Assembly: GCA_963669155.1 (NCBI GenBank)
Contig: OZ022587.1
Location: forward strand, 20,957,426 to 21,021,425
Direction: 5' to 3'
DNA from: Arbacia lixula
Taxonomy: Eukaryota > Echinodermata > Echinoidea > Arbacioida > Arbaciidae
Length of the DNA: 64,000 nucleotides
The position numbers and the translations under genes are program-made. How positions within the stretch are numbered: the stretch's first letter is position 1; each line of letters opens with the position of its first letter. Below, piece by piece: positions 25,482 through 38,687 of this stretch. The notes under the pieces are model-generated. The model searched no databases, was not told the DNA's origin, and saw only the letters and a program-made list of their open reading frames with translations.

Positions 25482-27243
25482 CTGCAGAGAGTTTAGACAA
25501 AAAAGAGCAAATCTCACGGGTTTAGCCTCCCTCGTAAAAACGCATGGAACGTGATGATCGTTATCAAAATGACAAGGGAAATTTGCATCAGCGTGTAAGC
25601 CATCAAACATAAATTACTAGCCCAAATCAAAAAGAGTGATACGCCCTCTGTTGAGTAGATGCGTAAGGCATAGGGACACCTTGAACTTACCAATGGCTTA
25701 CCTTGCATTGCGTCACACCCTCTGTCCCACTTTGGCAAGAGAAATGACGTCACATATCATAAATAATTTGGATGCTCAGTAATGGTGTGCAGTGCACATG
25801 ATGTATTTAGTGTGCAAAAGACTAAAACGAACATTTGGTGCATTTCTTTTTCCTTCAAAATAATAACCACTTGGGGTCTTAAACGGAAGATGAAATTAAA
25901 TTTAATAAAAAAAAAAACATACGGATACAGATCTGTGCATTGCTGGAATAACAATCGGGCAAATTATATGGGAGTTGTGAATTTGTAATGGAAGAAGAGT
26001 GATATTTCATGAGAAATAAATAAAGTTGGCAAAGTTTGTGGTGCGACATGTGGATATATAATTAATGGATCCCGCATCTTACTGCTATTACGCAGTCACG
26101 TTCAATTAAAAAAAATATTTTACTCGTTTCTTTCACCAAAGAAGGTAGACTGATTATTGATGTTTAGATGGCAATTCAGCTTGCGAGACTGGTCGACAAA
26201 TACACACAGACCACACAAAGCAGTATAATGCCTACAGAATCGTTTGGAATTAACCATATAACACAACATTAAGAACCATGGATATATCCCTTTCCTCTTT
26301 AAAAACTAGTTGATAAGAAAACATTGGCTAGCTCTTGTACAAGATTGATAATTATGTTAATAATTGATAACGTAATACTACTAAACATCTCAATCAAATG
26401 ATATCAAAACGAACAAATCATATGAAATCATTTTTTTTTTCAACCAAACAATTATAATTCATAGGCCTACCAGTCAAGCCCGTAAAGACACACATGTCAT
26501 CATGGGAAGCAGTGTTGTGGAGACAAAAGACCACGTTTTAAGACAAAGAAGGCATAAAAAGACGTCAATTTACATCTCCTTCGATCTTGACTGAGAGCGG
26601 GAAGTGTACATCTTGAAGCCTTCTGTAGACATAATATGTCTTTTCTTGGATAAATCATTCTTACAAGATGTCAAGTTAAAGATGAACTTTGTAATTACAT
26701 TTACGTCGAGTGAGAGTTCTTCGTCTGTTTTAGAAGACACGTTGAGATTTGTTCAACACGCTCTCTCTCTATTTTTCTCTCTTTCTCTGATTTTTTTTCG
26801 CGCGAGGAGATGAGATTCTGATGAAATACATATCAATTATTTCCTAACCATTAGGCTCATTCCAGGCGTTTGCAAACGAGCCCATCAATCAGTCGTAACT
26901 TAGTCGTTTGTCCAGGCTGCTGTCGATTATTTTCAATTCGTCTCTATGACGTTTAATGAAAAATAATTGTGCCAATAATTTCCTAGTATCTTTACGAGGT
27001 AGATCAGATGGTTTTGCTTTTCTTTTCTACATTTCATATAGATTCAGAATATTCAGAATAGCTGGCACATAACTCTTTAGAGCATAATCAGTTTTGACAA
27101 GTCATGGCATAATTAGTTTGAATCACTCTAAGAGGCAAAACTTAAGGAGCGGCTGAGATAAGACTATTTTGTCTGAGTGCCGGATTGTAAAGCAGCGGTG
27201 TTTTAATCATTCCACCGTGTAAGCAGGCGAGCGGGCTCGGCCT

Positions 27244-27294
27244 GGCGCGGCGGGGATGTGCGCTCGCCGCGCCGCTGAAGTGCCGCGCCACTTG
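27244..27294. repeat. GC-rich hairpin cluster
   Basis: GGCGCGGCG at 27244-27252 is the exact inverse complement of CGCCGCGCC at 27265-27273, and AAGTGCCGCGCCACTT at 27279-27294 is a second inverted repeat. The segment is strongly CpG-rich compared with its surroundings. Confidence 0.65.
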
Positions 27295-29129
27295 AAACGA
27301 GTGATTAATACAAAGCGACTGAGATCATTGCGAAATCTGGACAGAAATCACTCGTCTTCTCAAGTAATATTGAGGGGCAAAGTCCCCATTTTATGGCGGT
27401 CCACTTCACATCATCGCAGTTAGTATCCTTCCTCGTTATATCAATCTCTCGTAACCGCAAAATTACGCGTCGTTGTTGTTTTATTTGTCTATGTTTACAA
27501 ACATCCAGGAAAAAACGGCATCATATTTCCTTCAGCATTTCAATTATTTGTTGGTTCTTTGATCATTTATTATTCACTCATATCTTAGTTAATATCTTTA
27601 ATGTCTGACATGTGATCTGACAATTGTGTTTCCAAGCTGGAAGCGTTAGCTTACTCTGAAACTATATTGAAATCTTAATTCACATTTTCTTGGAAATCAC
27701 CTCAAACAAAAACATAGAAATCAGCGCTGCTCAATCGTCGTTCAACCCAGAAGGCTATTGAGACTACAAACCGTATTAAACAGGGATCAGGAGTGCAATA
27801 CAAAACCACAATTAAAAACAGACGAACAATGGTCCTTTCTATTTTGAAATAGATATTATTTACAGACCTTGCTTTAAAACAGTTATATACCAAGCATCGT
27901 TCGTTGTAATGGGGAGAAGGGGCGGCATGGAACTTCAGTGAACGGACAGAATCCATGTACGTCTTGTCTGTTTAGAGGTCTGAGGAAAAGAGCATCGCTA
28001 TACATGTAATTTGTTCGTCATGCTAGCGTTGGCTAGTTAGGTGGTTTAGCGCCCTCTCACTTTAAAAACATTACATTTTTTTAATCGAATGGTGAATGGT
28101 TTTCACGATCTTTGTACGCTTTCGATTTGAAAGTTTTCGAATTCCTGGCAAAAAAAAATATGTAGTTTTAAGGAGAATAAGTTGCTATCAAGAAAGCGAT
28201 AACATTTTATTTCTTATTTCACTTATAAAGAAAGAATAGAAAATGGTTAGTCCTTACTATTGATTTGGTTAATTGTATTTTGATTAATATAATCTTCCTT
28301 CTTTTCCCTTCTTCTTTATCATTAATTTTTGTTACAACCCCCCCCATATGCCCCTCTCCCACTTTCAGGCTTTCTCCTTCCTTCTGTCTCTCTCACTTAC
28401 ATATGACTTATCTCTGTCTGTCTGGCTGTTTGTCTGTTCTCCTTCCCTTTAGCTCCTCCCTACTTACCCCCTCTCTAACTCTTATATTTTCCTACCCCCC
28501 CCCCCCACCACCCCACCCCATCCACATTTCTCTACCTCTTTCCCTCTCTCTCACCTCTCACTACATGCCTTCGAGTATGTTCAAGAAAGACGTTCTTCGT
28601 GTCTTGCCAGGGTATCTAATAGACAGGGGAAGCAGCCTGTTAGCACTGCTTGTATTTCTTAACTTCGTCTTATTACACCCTCCGATCACCACGAAAGTGC
28701 ATAGAGTAGAACACAAATAGTTGTCTTTAACATACAAATGTCGAAAGATATCCGTTTTTGCTGCAACCGCCGTCTTAATTTCATTTTTCGTCAAAATACA
28801 GAACGAATACAAAATATGTTTCACATGTTATATAAACCAATAAAGCAAGTCGGATTGAGCTACCAAAATCCATTGATGAATTTTCTCCAGCGGCTCTTGT
28901 CTTGAACCGTATAACAAGGCAAAATAATTTAAAAACATAAGTTAAAAAGGTTGCACGTAAGAAAAATTAATTATGAAAGTTGATTAAGAGAGGTCGAGCA
29001 GAGAAAGGAAAAGATAAAGACGAAAAGTCAGAGTACAAAGAAAAACGAGACATACTTGTGGACAAGTATCAGGTGGTCTGCATTGGCAAATTCATGCACA
29101 GACATGGGCTGGAAAATGCACGGTGAACT

Positions 29130-30735
29130 ATAGACCTTCATTCGTGACACCAACTTTCCATAAGCAATGTGAGACAGCGCTCAAGAAAGCTCATAGGGCA
29201 CCTATTATATTAAAATTTCAGAGAATTTCCTAAATGGTAACATGTTTATGCTAACGTGATTAATAGTCATGTAAGAGAATGGGGTGAGAGAAAAAAGAAT
29301 TGGAAAGAAAATCTCAAAGAGAATGACAAAGTGAGGCATAGAACAGAAGAAGATGGCAAAATAAACATTGCAAAAGGAATGCAAAAGTTGACCCTACCCA
29401 CGCCAGGAATCGAACCGGGGGCCTCGAGATCTTAAAACGGCGCCTTACCTATTGAGCCACAAATCTTCCCATTCACTTAACACGTAATGCCCAGCAGGGG
29501 CTAGAATGATTAAGAAATCGATATTCAAGCTGAAATTTCACCATGATCCCGACATCTGATTAAAAAATGGAGACAACGTTCCGGAAAGCTCGTAGACTCA
29601 GCTACAACATACTGAAATTTCAGAGTGAAAGCTTGACATATTAGTGAGATACATCTCCTAGAAGCTCGTCATGTCATTTCATAAATACCACTTCCATTGA
29701 CATAACACGGAAGTGCGATTTTGACATTCATGCGTATAATGAAATTTACACCGTGAAGACGTCATCAAAACGAAAAATGAAGGCAACTCCTACTATGGAG
29801 CGAGGTCTCAGCTACAACATACTGAAATTTGGGAGAAAATTGACCATGAATTACTGAGATACACAAAAGCGGGTAAAAAAGTTCATGACGTCATACATGA
29901 AAAATCATTTTTTCGATTCATATGGCAATATGATGACATCAACATAAATTTAAAAGGTAAATCGAACATTAAATCACATCTACATTTCCCACTCTTTCAG
30001 AATATTGAAAAAAAATTGGGGGTCACCGGCCATTCTGAAGAGCTATGGCCGATTGAAGGTAGTCATGTTTTTTGCAATATTTGCACACAAAAACGTATTG
30101 ACGCACGCGCAGACTTTGAACTTTGACGCACCCGCACGACCTTGTTATTACATGGAAATGGCTCAAAATGACAGGATGTGTTGTATGTAGTGTCAGTAAC
30201 ATGAATCCAGTAAGAAAACAGAATTTTGACGTTTTGTTCGCGTTACGCACGAAAAAACGCGCGAACGCGCGCGCACGCGCGGAAATTTTTGAAATGCTAG
30301 AAATGGCCTGAAACATATGCAAAACAATTTTGAGTTGATTTGGAGCATTTTAAAATTTTGCGCGCGCGTTTTTGCACTAACGTACGCGTACGCGCGCGTT
30401 TTTTTTCAATGAAATTAATTAGCTACTCATTAATTATATGTATGTCAAATTTCATTACACAGAGATGACCAGTTCTAGAGCTACATGAGGTAATAGTTTT
30501 TCATTAAACTGCTCGTAGATGACGTCACGATGACGTCATGACCTTGAAAATGTTGCTGTAACATGTTCACATATATGTCCATACATGATGAACATTTCAT
30601 GAAATATGGTTTATGCATTGTTGAGATATCCATGTCACAAAAATTTGGAATAAAAATAAATAAATAATAAATAATAAAGAAAGAAAATTCTAACGAAATT
30701 AAGAGGTGATCTGTCGTTGGCGACAGACCACCTAA
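29130..30735. mobile_element. probable non-autonomous dispersed element, CpG-rich, hairpin-ended
   Basis: The block has internal roughly 210-bp repeats: CTCAGCTACAACATACTGAA at 29597 and again at 29807, each followed by GAGATACA about 50 bp later. Repeated GACGTCAT motifs and two AAAAACGCGCG-type tracts (about 30250 and 30400) are in inverted orientation. The right end has A/T-rich AAATAAATAATAA runs, then a hairpin at 30704-30733 (AGGTGATCTGTCG, loop TTGG, CGACAGACCACCT) immediately before a giant AGT microsatellite. No protein motif is visible. The exact boundaries and class are unknown. Confidence 0.5.
29385..29475 (-). mobile_element. tRNA-derived SINE head or tRNA pseudogene
   Basis: On the minus strand, TGGCTCAATAGG (29448-29459) fits an RNA polymerase III A box and GGTTCGATTCC (29406-29416) is a perfect B box, with AAGGCGCC and AAGATCTCGAGG between them as in tRNA-derived heads. 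The 5' and 3' acceptor arms do not pair and the T stem has a mismatch, so an active tRNA is unlikely. The downstream body of the SINE, if any, would lie to the left and is not recognised. Confidence 0.6.
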
Positions 30736-30785
30736 CTAGGAGAATAAGAAAAGAAAGAGGAAGAAGAAGAAATGAAAGAAGAAGA

Positions 30786-31270
<485 letters not shown>

Positions 31271-32343
31271 TTAATATTAGAAGTAATTGCAGAAGTATTA
31301 AAATAGTAGCATCAGCCGAAAACAAACAAAAAACTTAAAGTCTACATCATGAGAAATGCATTCAAAATATTTGATGGTGTGCCAAGGCTAGATATATGAC
31401 TCATTTTACAAACGCCCACTGATCAAGCCGACACGCTGTTACATAAATACGAGGTCAGACAGTGGTGAAAGAGAATTCAAACAACAGAAATAGCCACCAC
31501 AAAGATAGAAACTATTGGCAGAAAAGAAGATGTTTCTAGCTAGCGGGGAGAAGGGGGGAGGAAGTTCGAAAATCACAATAAACATCAACAAGGAAACGTT
31601 CCACATCCACTTAAATGTCATCGCGGAAAGACATCTACTCCGCAAGACAAAGGGGGAGAGACTGTGACAGGAAGAGGGCCGTTTTGCCCCCTCCTAGCCC
31701 CCCTTCTTGCCCCCTTGTTTGAGAGACTGGCCCTCATCGATCCACCATGATTGCGGTCTTCCTATGAGCGACTTCCTAATTAGCTAAGCGCTGCTTACGA
31801 GGCCAATTAGAGTACTTGGGTCGTTGGAAGAGTTTTTGAAAACAAGAACAGGTGAAAAACAATGGGATCGCACCTCGCGTGGGGTGGATGGGGGTAGAGA
31901 GGGGGTTAAGTCCACCCCACCCCCTCCAGAGCGTTACATTGGAAGAGAACCTAGCATGGCTTTAGTATGACAAGGGAACTGAAGAATAATGGGATAGCCC
32001 ATCTTGGGTTGAGGCAAACAGAGAGCTCAGAAATGATGCAAAACACACCACTGCAACTCTTGTGCAAAGTGAATGGGCAAAAAAGGCAAAACAACTTTCG
32101 CATTAAGAAAGGGAGCGTATTATGCATGGTATAGATACTAATACCATAATGATTTAAGCTTTGTATATTGCAGGTAGGAAATGGGGTGAGGGCGAGTTGA
32201 AATATATGTGATATACAGCACAACAATAGTTTGACCCCCCCCCCCCCCCCCTTGCCCCAAAAATGAGTGGTCGCGTAATAAGTGCTTTTCGAAATTTAAA
32301 AGTTGCATTCAGCAGGGAGAACTGGCCACTCTCGTCGCTTCCA

Positions 32344-32384
32344 CCCCCCCCCCCCAAAAAAAAAAAAAAAAAAAAAAAAAAAAA
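32344..32384. repeat. poly(C)12 followed by poly(A)29
   Basis: A homopolymer switch from C to A. The A run could be a retroposon tail, but nothing recognisable precedes it. Confidence 0.95.
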
Positions 32385-33123
32385 CGCTCACTCTACGTAT
32401 CTATTTGTCTCTGGCAATCGACTTTGTCCGCGAAAACACGAAATTGACATCAAGAAACATTCGATCTGAGGAGTAGATTTGAAAGTGCCAGTCAACATTC
32501 ACCAGCAGAGCTTACAGTTAAAAACATATCAAATATTAAGGACAAACCAAGGATGAAATTATGCATTATTTATCTACTTGCATTATTCCCTAACATACCT
32601 AGCGCGACCCCCCCCCCTCCCCCTCCCCTACCACCACCCTCACTCGGAGGAATCAGTCCCCATAACTACCCCACTGAGGAAGCACCCTTTACCCCACTTC
32701 TTTCCACCCTAGCTCCGGATCTCATTCATTCCCCACCTAATAGCCCAAGCCCCGCCCCTCTCGTTGTCTTCCCGATGCTTCGTTAATTGCGGCAGGTGAG
32801 CCGGCCGATTCATTAGACAGGTGAATCGGGTCAGCGTCAGGGGCAAGGCCCGGCCAGGTAACCGCCCACAGCTCGAGCTTACCCAAGGTGTGCTAGGGTG
32901 GGGTGCGGTGGGGTAATGAGCAATGAGGGGGAGATGAATAACCGACAATCAAACAATCAAACATTGCAATGCACACCTGTATGTTTTTATTCAACTTAAT
33001 CTTCTTGATCATTTGTCCTTTTCTCTTCATTGGGTGAGCCTCCTTCTTTCTCCTTTTCGTATTCTTTTCATTCCTATCCTTCATCTCCCTTCTTTATTCT
33101 GTTCTTATCTTGTTGTTATTGTT

Positions 33124-33344
33124 CTTCCTCTCCTCCTCCTCCTCCTCCTCCTCCTCCTTCTTCTTCTTCTTCTTCTTCTTCTTCTTCTTCTTCTTCTTCT
33201 TCTTCTTCTTCTTCTTCTTCTTCTTCTTCTTCTTCTTCTTCTTCTTCGTCGTCTTCTTCTTCTTCTTCTTCTTCTTCTTCTTCTTCTTCTTCTTCTTCTT
33301 CTTCTTCTTCTTCTTCTCTTTCATCTCCCTCTTCTTCATCTATT
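33124..33344. repeat. (TCC)n then (TTC)n microsatellite
   Basis: A TCC array to about 33157 then TTC to about 33316, with one GTC-GTC interruption near 33247; pyrimidine-only on the plus strand. Confidence 0.97.
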
Positions 33345-33996
33345 GTTTCCTCTTCGTTTACTTATCTAAACAGAATCTATTTTACCTAATTATTTATTTC
33401 TTTGTGTCTCACATCTCTTTGTCGGCCATCTTATGAGCATCATTTTACACTTCCTCACATTTTACTCTTCATCTACCCCGTAGCTTTAATCTCCATTTAC
33501 TTCTCATTAAGCTTATTGTTTTCAATTCCAACTTTATCTTTATCTCGGCTAGATTTTCGTTTCGTGTCATTTTCTACTCCTCCTACTTCGATTCATACCT
33601 AATGCAAATATGGACGCTCAATAAAACAAAACTTGAACGACATTTCCATCGGCCTAGGAAGAGAGTATGGATAAGTGAAAGCAGGAAGAGGTTAAGAACA
33701 AAAGAGTGTTCGCATCCTTCCCCCTTGATCTACCCCAGCGAATCCTCAGCCTCCTTTATAGAATGACTCTTACCAGGCTGAACCAATTTACGCCAACTCT
33801 CCAGTGAGAGAGGCCGGGGAGACAGTGCAAAGAATTAAGAACATTCTCTAGCAAAGAAGCTGTCATACTGGAATTGATTTGAAACCTGTACAAAAAAACA
33901 ACGTGTCGTCTTTTCTGGCATCGCATCAGGAACATGCGAATATAATGATTTTGTTTATTCCTCACCCGATATTTTCCATTGTAGTTATTCTCCAAG

Positions 33997-34049
33997 TAAT
34001 GCAGGCAAACTCCATAGAGTGACATGGTGCTTGGCACATGAAGGGTTAA
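33997..34049 (-). repeat. dispersed TTAACCC/GTGCCA repeat copy
   Basis: The minus strand reads TTAACCCTTCATGTGCCAAG, then GTCACTCTATGGAGTTTGCC and TGCATTAC. Confidence 0.7.
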
Positions 34050-34203
34050 CTACAGACGCGGTTGACACGATATAGTACATGTGACGGCGTCAACAGTCAT
34101 TTTCGGGTAGACTTGTGCACTAGGGAGCAATGCCTCATAGCTTGTTATATGTTTCCATTTCAATATCTCCCACTCTCTTTAGTTCTCCCCGTCTGTTTGT
34201 CTG

Positions 34204-34205
34204 CC

Positions 34206-34265
<60 letters not shown>

Positions 34266-34281
34266 CTCTCTCTCTCTCTCT
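34204..34281. repeat. poly(C) followed by (CT)n
   Basis: Thirteen C then CT units with one GTTC interruption. Confidence 0.95.
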
Positions 34282-34727
34282 GCCTCTCTCCGTTTGTCTG
34301 TCGGTATGTCTCTCCCTCTCTCACCATGTGTCTCCCGCCCCTCCTCTCTCTATACACCTTCCCAGTCTCTTAAGTCATCCCTATTCAGCACACGACATAA
34401 GAGGGAGCCAGATGCAACCGATTCGTTGCGATTCCTTAAACATTCTCGTCTATGGCAGATTGTTTCAACTATCTCAACTATTCACATCTATTCCCATCTT
34501 TTAATATCTTTATAGGATTTCATTTCACACCTTAATTGATGAGGACTGCGGGAAAGTTATAAAGTTATGTGTTGCTTATTAGGTATATGTGTATATATTT
34601 AGGGGGCTGTGGCTAATGAATCCGTTGTTGCTAAAACAAAAATCCTTACAGATGATGAGGTAGAAAATTAAAACACTTCTACTTTGGTCTAAAAATATGT
34701 GAATACAAAAGTTATTGTATACTTTTC

Positions 34728-34933
34728 GTTTCCTACCTTGTTTGCGGAAAGCGTCGCAAGTAATGTGACCACGTAACCATATCTAAAATATCAACGAATT
34801 TTCATTTGCTCTCTTTGCTTTCAAGAGGAAGATCAGGTGCGAGTTTCTGTTTCCTACCTTGTTTGTGGAAAGCATCGCAAGTAATGTGACCACGTGACTA
34901 TATCTGTAATCTCAACAACATTTGTTTTTTATT
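34728..34933. repeat. tandem copies of the Pointed-exon donor region
   Basis: On the plus strand, a segment starting gtttcctaccttgttt occurs at 34728-34784 and 34849-34905 (offset 121 bp, about 90% identical), each running through gcaagtaatgtgaccacgt. The real exon end at 34935 carries the same accttgttt core. On the minus strand each copy reads CAAACAAG|gtagga, a plausible 5' splice site. The spacer at about 34824-34845 also resembles the exon end: read on the minus strand it gives SHLIFLLK against the exon's SHLTFLKQ. This looks like partial tandem duplication of the exon's 3' end. Confidence 0.75.
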
Positions 34934-34936
34934 CAC

Positions 34937-35137
34937 CTTGTTTGAGGAAGGTGAGGTGCGAGATGAGGACATCGACGTTCAAGTTGTTTGTGAGGCGGCT
35001 GAAGTCTTCTCGGGTCATCTTGCACAGGTGCTTGCCGTCCATGTTGAACCGGGAGACCTGGACTTCCTGGAGCGCGTACTCCCGCACTGCCCACTGGACC
35101 CACTGCTGAACGTGCTCCGGGGTCCACATGTTGGGGT
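34937..35137 (-). CDS. erg: Erg/Fli1 ortholog, Pointed (PNT/SAM) domain exon
   Basis: This exon of 201 nt (67 codons, phase 1 in and phase 1 out) encodes a Pointed domain. Landmarks are DPNMWTPEHVQQWVQWAV, then REYALQ, then NMDGKHLCKMTREDF, then SRLTNNLNVDVLISHL ending TFLKQ. The WxxxHVxQWxxWAVxEY helix, the DGKxLCKM core and the final SHLxFL helix are as in ERG and FLI1. In the family this five-helix fold mediates protein-protein contacts and self-association upstream of the ETS DNA-binding domain. The acceptor is preceded by a strong pyrimidine tract and reads cggtacgtag|ACCCCAAC. The donor is AAACAAG|gtgaat. Reading past the donor meets TAA after Gly-Glu, so intron retention would truncate the protein. 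Vertebrate Pointed exons have the same phase and nearly the same length. The flanks are unusual: see the repeats at 34728-34933 and 35186-35565. Confidence 0.96.
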
Positions 35138-35185
35138 CTACGTACCGGGAGCAAGGAGGGGGAGAAGGAGGAGGAGAAGGAGACG

Positions 35186-35565
35186 GAGGATGACGTCATT
35201 ATATTGCACATGGTCATAGAAGCAATTTCAAGATTCAAAATTTGATTATATTTTCACTGAAACCGGATTCGATAAGAATACATAAATTCAGGTAGGAGGA
35301 TGACGTCATTATATTGGACATGGTCAAAGTAGCAATGATATATATATATATTACAACTCTCTTCAAGATTCAAGATTCGATTCTATTTACATCGAAACCG
35401 GAATAATAACAATATATAAATTGAGGTAGAAGGAGGATGACGTCATCATACTGAACAATGTCATAAAAGCTATGATAATCATACTACTACTTCTTTCAAG
35501 ATTCAAGATTTGATTATATTTTCACCGAAACCAGAATAACAACAATACATACATTCGGGTATAAA
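35186..35565. repeat. three-copy tandem repeat, each with a CRE (TGACGTCA)
   Basis: Three copies begin with a purine-rich GGAGGATGACGTCAT, with CRE octamers at 35191-35198, 35301-35308 and 35438-35445 (spacings 110 and 137 bp). Each continues with ATATT or ATACT, a GGTCATA-like stretch, a CAAGATT block and a GAAACCGGA-like block. The repeat begins about 50 bp from the Pointed-exon acceptor, and its purine-rich edge runs into that exon's pyrimidine tract. Confidence 0.8.
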
Positions 35566-37771
35566 ATTGGCCTATGAACACAATAAATAACTTATTTATA
35601 GAAGTGTGGTATTTTATGTAGCTTTTGTGTAATGAGTTTATGATATAATGATAATAATAGTGAGAAAAAGAGGAAACGGAAGAAACAATAAAATATCGAA
35701 ACTTCTGCCACCACCACCGCTACAACAACAATAACTACCTGTTCAACAACTAATACTAATGATAATGATTGAGATAAGATAATGATAATTATAAGAATAA
35801 TAACAACATTGCTAACAGTGATAATTGTCATCATCATCGTCATCACTATGATTATAGCATATCACAATGCATGTAGACTATTATGATAATGCTAATTATG
35901 ATATTAGTGAACTTATTTCATTATATCATATGCATTATTCACAATAAATAAATTGAATATTAAACAACATGCAATCGCCTATGTGTTTTGCTCAAGTTCT
36001 CTGGAGGATAATGATTAACAGCATGTACATCATCTTCATTTTGTATGCTGATTGCACAAGTTATAACATGCTCAGTTAGGCCTCTTAGTCCCATAGGTAA
36101 TACATGATGTTGTACATGACATGGAGCTATGGCTGGTTGATATTCGGAGAGTTAATACACAAGACGACACATGTTTCTCTGTACACGCTGAACCTATGTG
36201 TCAATCAAGCAAGGGTTTGACTTCACGTAACCCATGTCAATCTGTGTTAACGCATCCTTACCAAATGCTCCAAATTAAGGTTACATTAAGGATATATCAG
36301 TTGGATTCCGACCTTAATCCCACTGACTGATATTCCTGCTTCTCTTTTCCTGATCTCTTTTGAAAATGAAAACGGGTAAGTGAGGGACCCCATATTTCCT
36401 CCCGTATGTGCGCAGAGCTATAAGGGGAGCGGGATGCTACAACTCGCCAGCCCGGTAGACACGGCCGACAATTGATGCCGTTTCCTGCTCTCGTCTGCCG
36501 CTCTGGGACAAACGTCAGCTTCAATTTAAGTTACGCGCACGGTCAGGCTAGCTATGTCATCGAGACCCTGAAACGCTCTTTGCGAGTGTGTGGGTATGTT
36601 ATGGTTGAAAGGTTGCTTGCGCAAGTGTGTTGAATGTAAGTACTCCTATATCAGCGGCCATGTTAACCTTCTTGGTACCATAGCTGTGTGAAACGTGTAA
36701 TAAGTCACAGGTTTTAACTGGATTGGTACTGAAAGAGTTGACCCGTGCACTTTTGTTGACGTGCGTTTGCACGAGGAATACACGCCAATCCTACCCAGCA
36801 GCATTGCGACCGACACATAATGAGTTAACAGGATTCCAACAGGTCTTCAACCAATCAGATCGGAGGTATCATAAGTGAACTTTTGGTTAGGTACTGCACG
36901 TTTATCGGGGGTTGTGGGCTATATGTTACATACGATCCACTTGGAGTCCATTTTTAACCAATCACAACAGAGAAACACGCAGGTGTCAAATTTAAACCAG
37001 TAAGGACATAATAATCACACAGAAATAATCTTTTAACCAATAATGTATGTTCACGTTTCATGACAAATCAATATATGATTAAACCTTGCTCACAGGATAA
37101 TTGTTATTATCACCTAGTTAAGTATACGCCTTATCACACTGTTAGTACAGTAATTGAAGAAATAGATAAAAAAAAAAAAAAACGTTTGAATATTTTATAG
37201 CTTGATTTGTATTAAAAGACGTGATTAGTAAAACTTTACGGTTGTCTTATTACACTTCAAGTTTCTTCTATGTAGATCTCCCGGGACGAAAGTTTAAAAT
37301 GTAATTTGGCATTATTGTTCTGTTTGCATTTTTCTTCAGAGCAAAAAGGTGTCATTTATCACCTTTACAGATACAATCATACAAAATTATTTGATTATAC
37401 AGGAATGTCGTCAGTCGGGCTTAAATTGACAATTTTGTGACTAGGCAAGTATCATTTCTGCCCCAAACAATTCAGACAGTGTTCTTATAATCGTTCTCGA
37501 ACGGCTGAAATGGTCATTTCAATTCAGACTTGGTTACATTTCCCCTCGAGTATTAACCGACATGCTATTCGATCCCTGCAGACTTTTATTGCACGATTTG
37601 TTAATCTAATTTTAAAAATCCATCCACACGAAAAGAGAGGACAAACGTGAATGCATGGAACCTGCAGTAGATCCACCTTGGCCCGGCCACTCGTCATTTT
37701 CAGAAAATATAATTATTAACGGACGAGCATGATTTGGAAAGTTAAGTCAAGTGGTTTCCAGATGCCACCCG

Positions 37772-37785
37772 GTTGCCAAGACAAC
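37772..37785. promoter_or_regulatory. near-perfect RFX X-box
   Basis: GTTGCCAAGACAAC differs from the X-box consensus at one central position. It lies within the intron between the N-terminal and Pointed exons. Confidence 0.25.
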
Positions 37786-38580
37786 CGCTTAACTTTTCGT
37801 CACCCGTTTAACATGTGACACTTTTCTGTCAGTAATAATTTCGGCTATAATTTTGCGAACGAGTCCCTCGAGTCGATGTTTATCTCGAAATCTGGCCGTC
37901 TGCAAAAATCCCTAACTTTTCTTCGTTTTTCCCCTCATTCTTTGCATGTCTTTAAGGTGATGTATATCAGATATGATTGTATTTTGGCAAATGTCATACA
38001 CACACATTCCAAAGAGTGGCTGCTTGTCTCACAGTGAATGGGGTAAGGAGAGCAGTATACTATCATACGGAAGGGATACAACTCTTGTGGTTGAAGAAAA
38101 ATGAATACGCTTTTTTAAAGTCAACTCTGTATGATACTCCAATTAATAAGCGTATTATGGTGGTAAAAATATGTTTGTCTCTGCCTGAAAAACGCTGATT
38201 TTTTTCATCATGGCCATAATCCTGAAATGAAAATAATCATAACAGTACCAAACTGGTATTATTTATTTTCATCCATTTCCATCCATATCACGAATACTAC
38301 TTCTCCTATTTCCTCTATCGTTACTTATTTTGGTTAATACTTCTATCGTTACTTCTTCTATTGATGTTACGTGCATTGCTCAAGTTGGTCTTGTTACTTC
38401 TTGTATCACGTTTACTGTCGCCTACTTCTTTTATACTATGCCTAGTCAAAAGCAGTTCGAGGAAATAGGTGGGATACATCCGGGAACCCTCCTCCCCCAT
38501 GCTTTCTCTGTCTACCTCCCTCCCCCTTCTATCTCTTCCTCCTATACCATCTTTCCATTTCGCCGTCTGTCGATCCTTCT

Positions 38581-38607
38581 CCCCCCCCCCCCCTCGCTCT
38601 CTCATTA

Positions 38608-38682
<75 letters not shown>
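38581..38682. repeat. poly(C) followed by (CT)n
   Basis: Thirteen C, then CT units from about 38609 with a single A interruption. Confidence 0.95.

Positions 38683-38687
<5 letters not shown>

Noticed and set aside
33013-33436. Poly-Leu, poly-Ser, poly-Phe and poly-Lys frames; likewise 39911-40442
   Set aside because: They are translations of (TTC)n and (GAA)n arrays.
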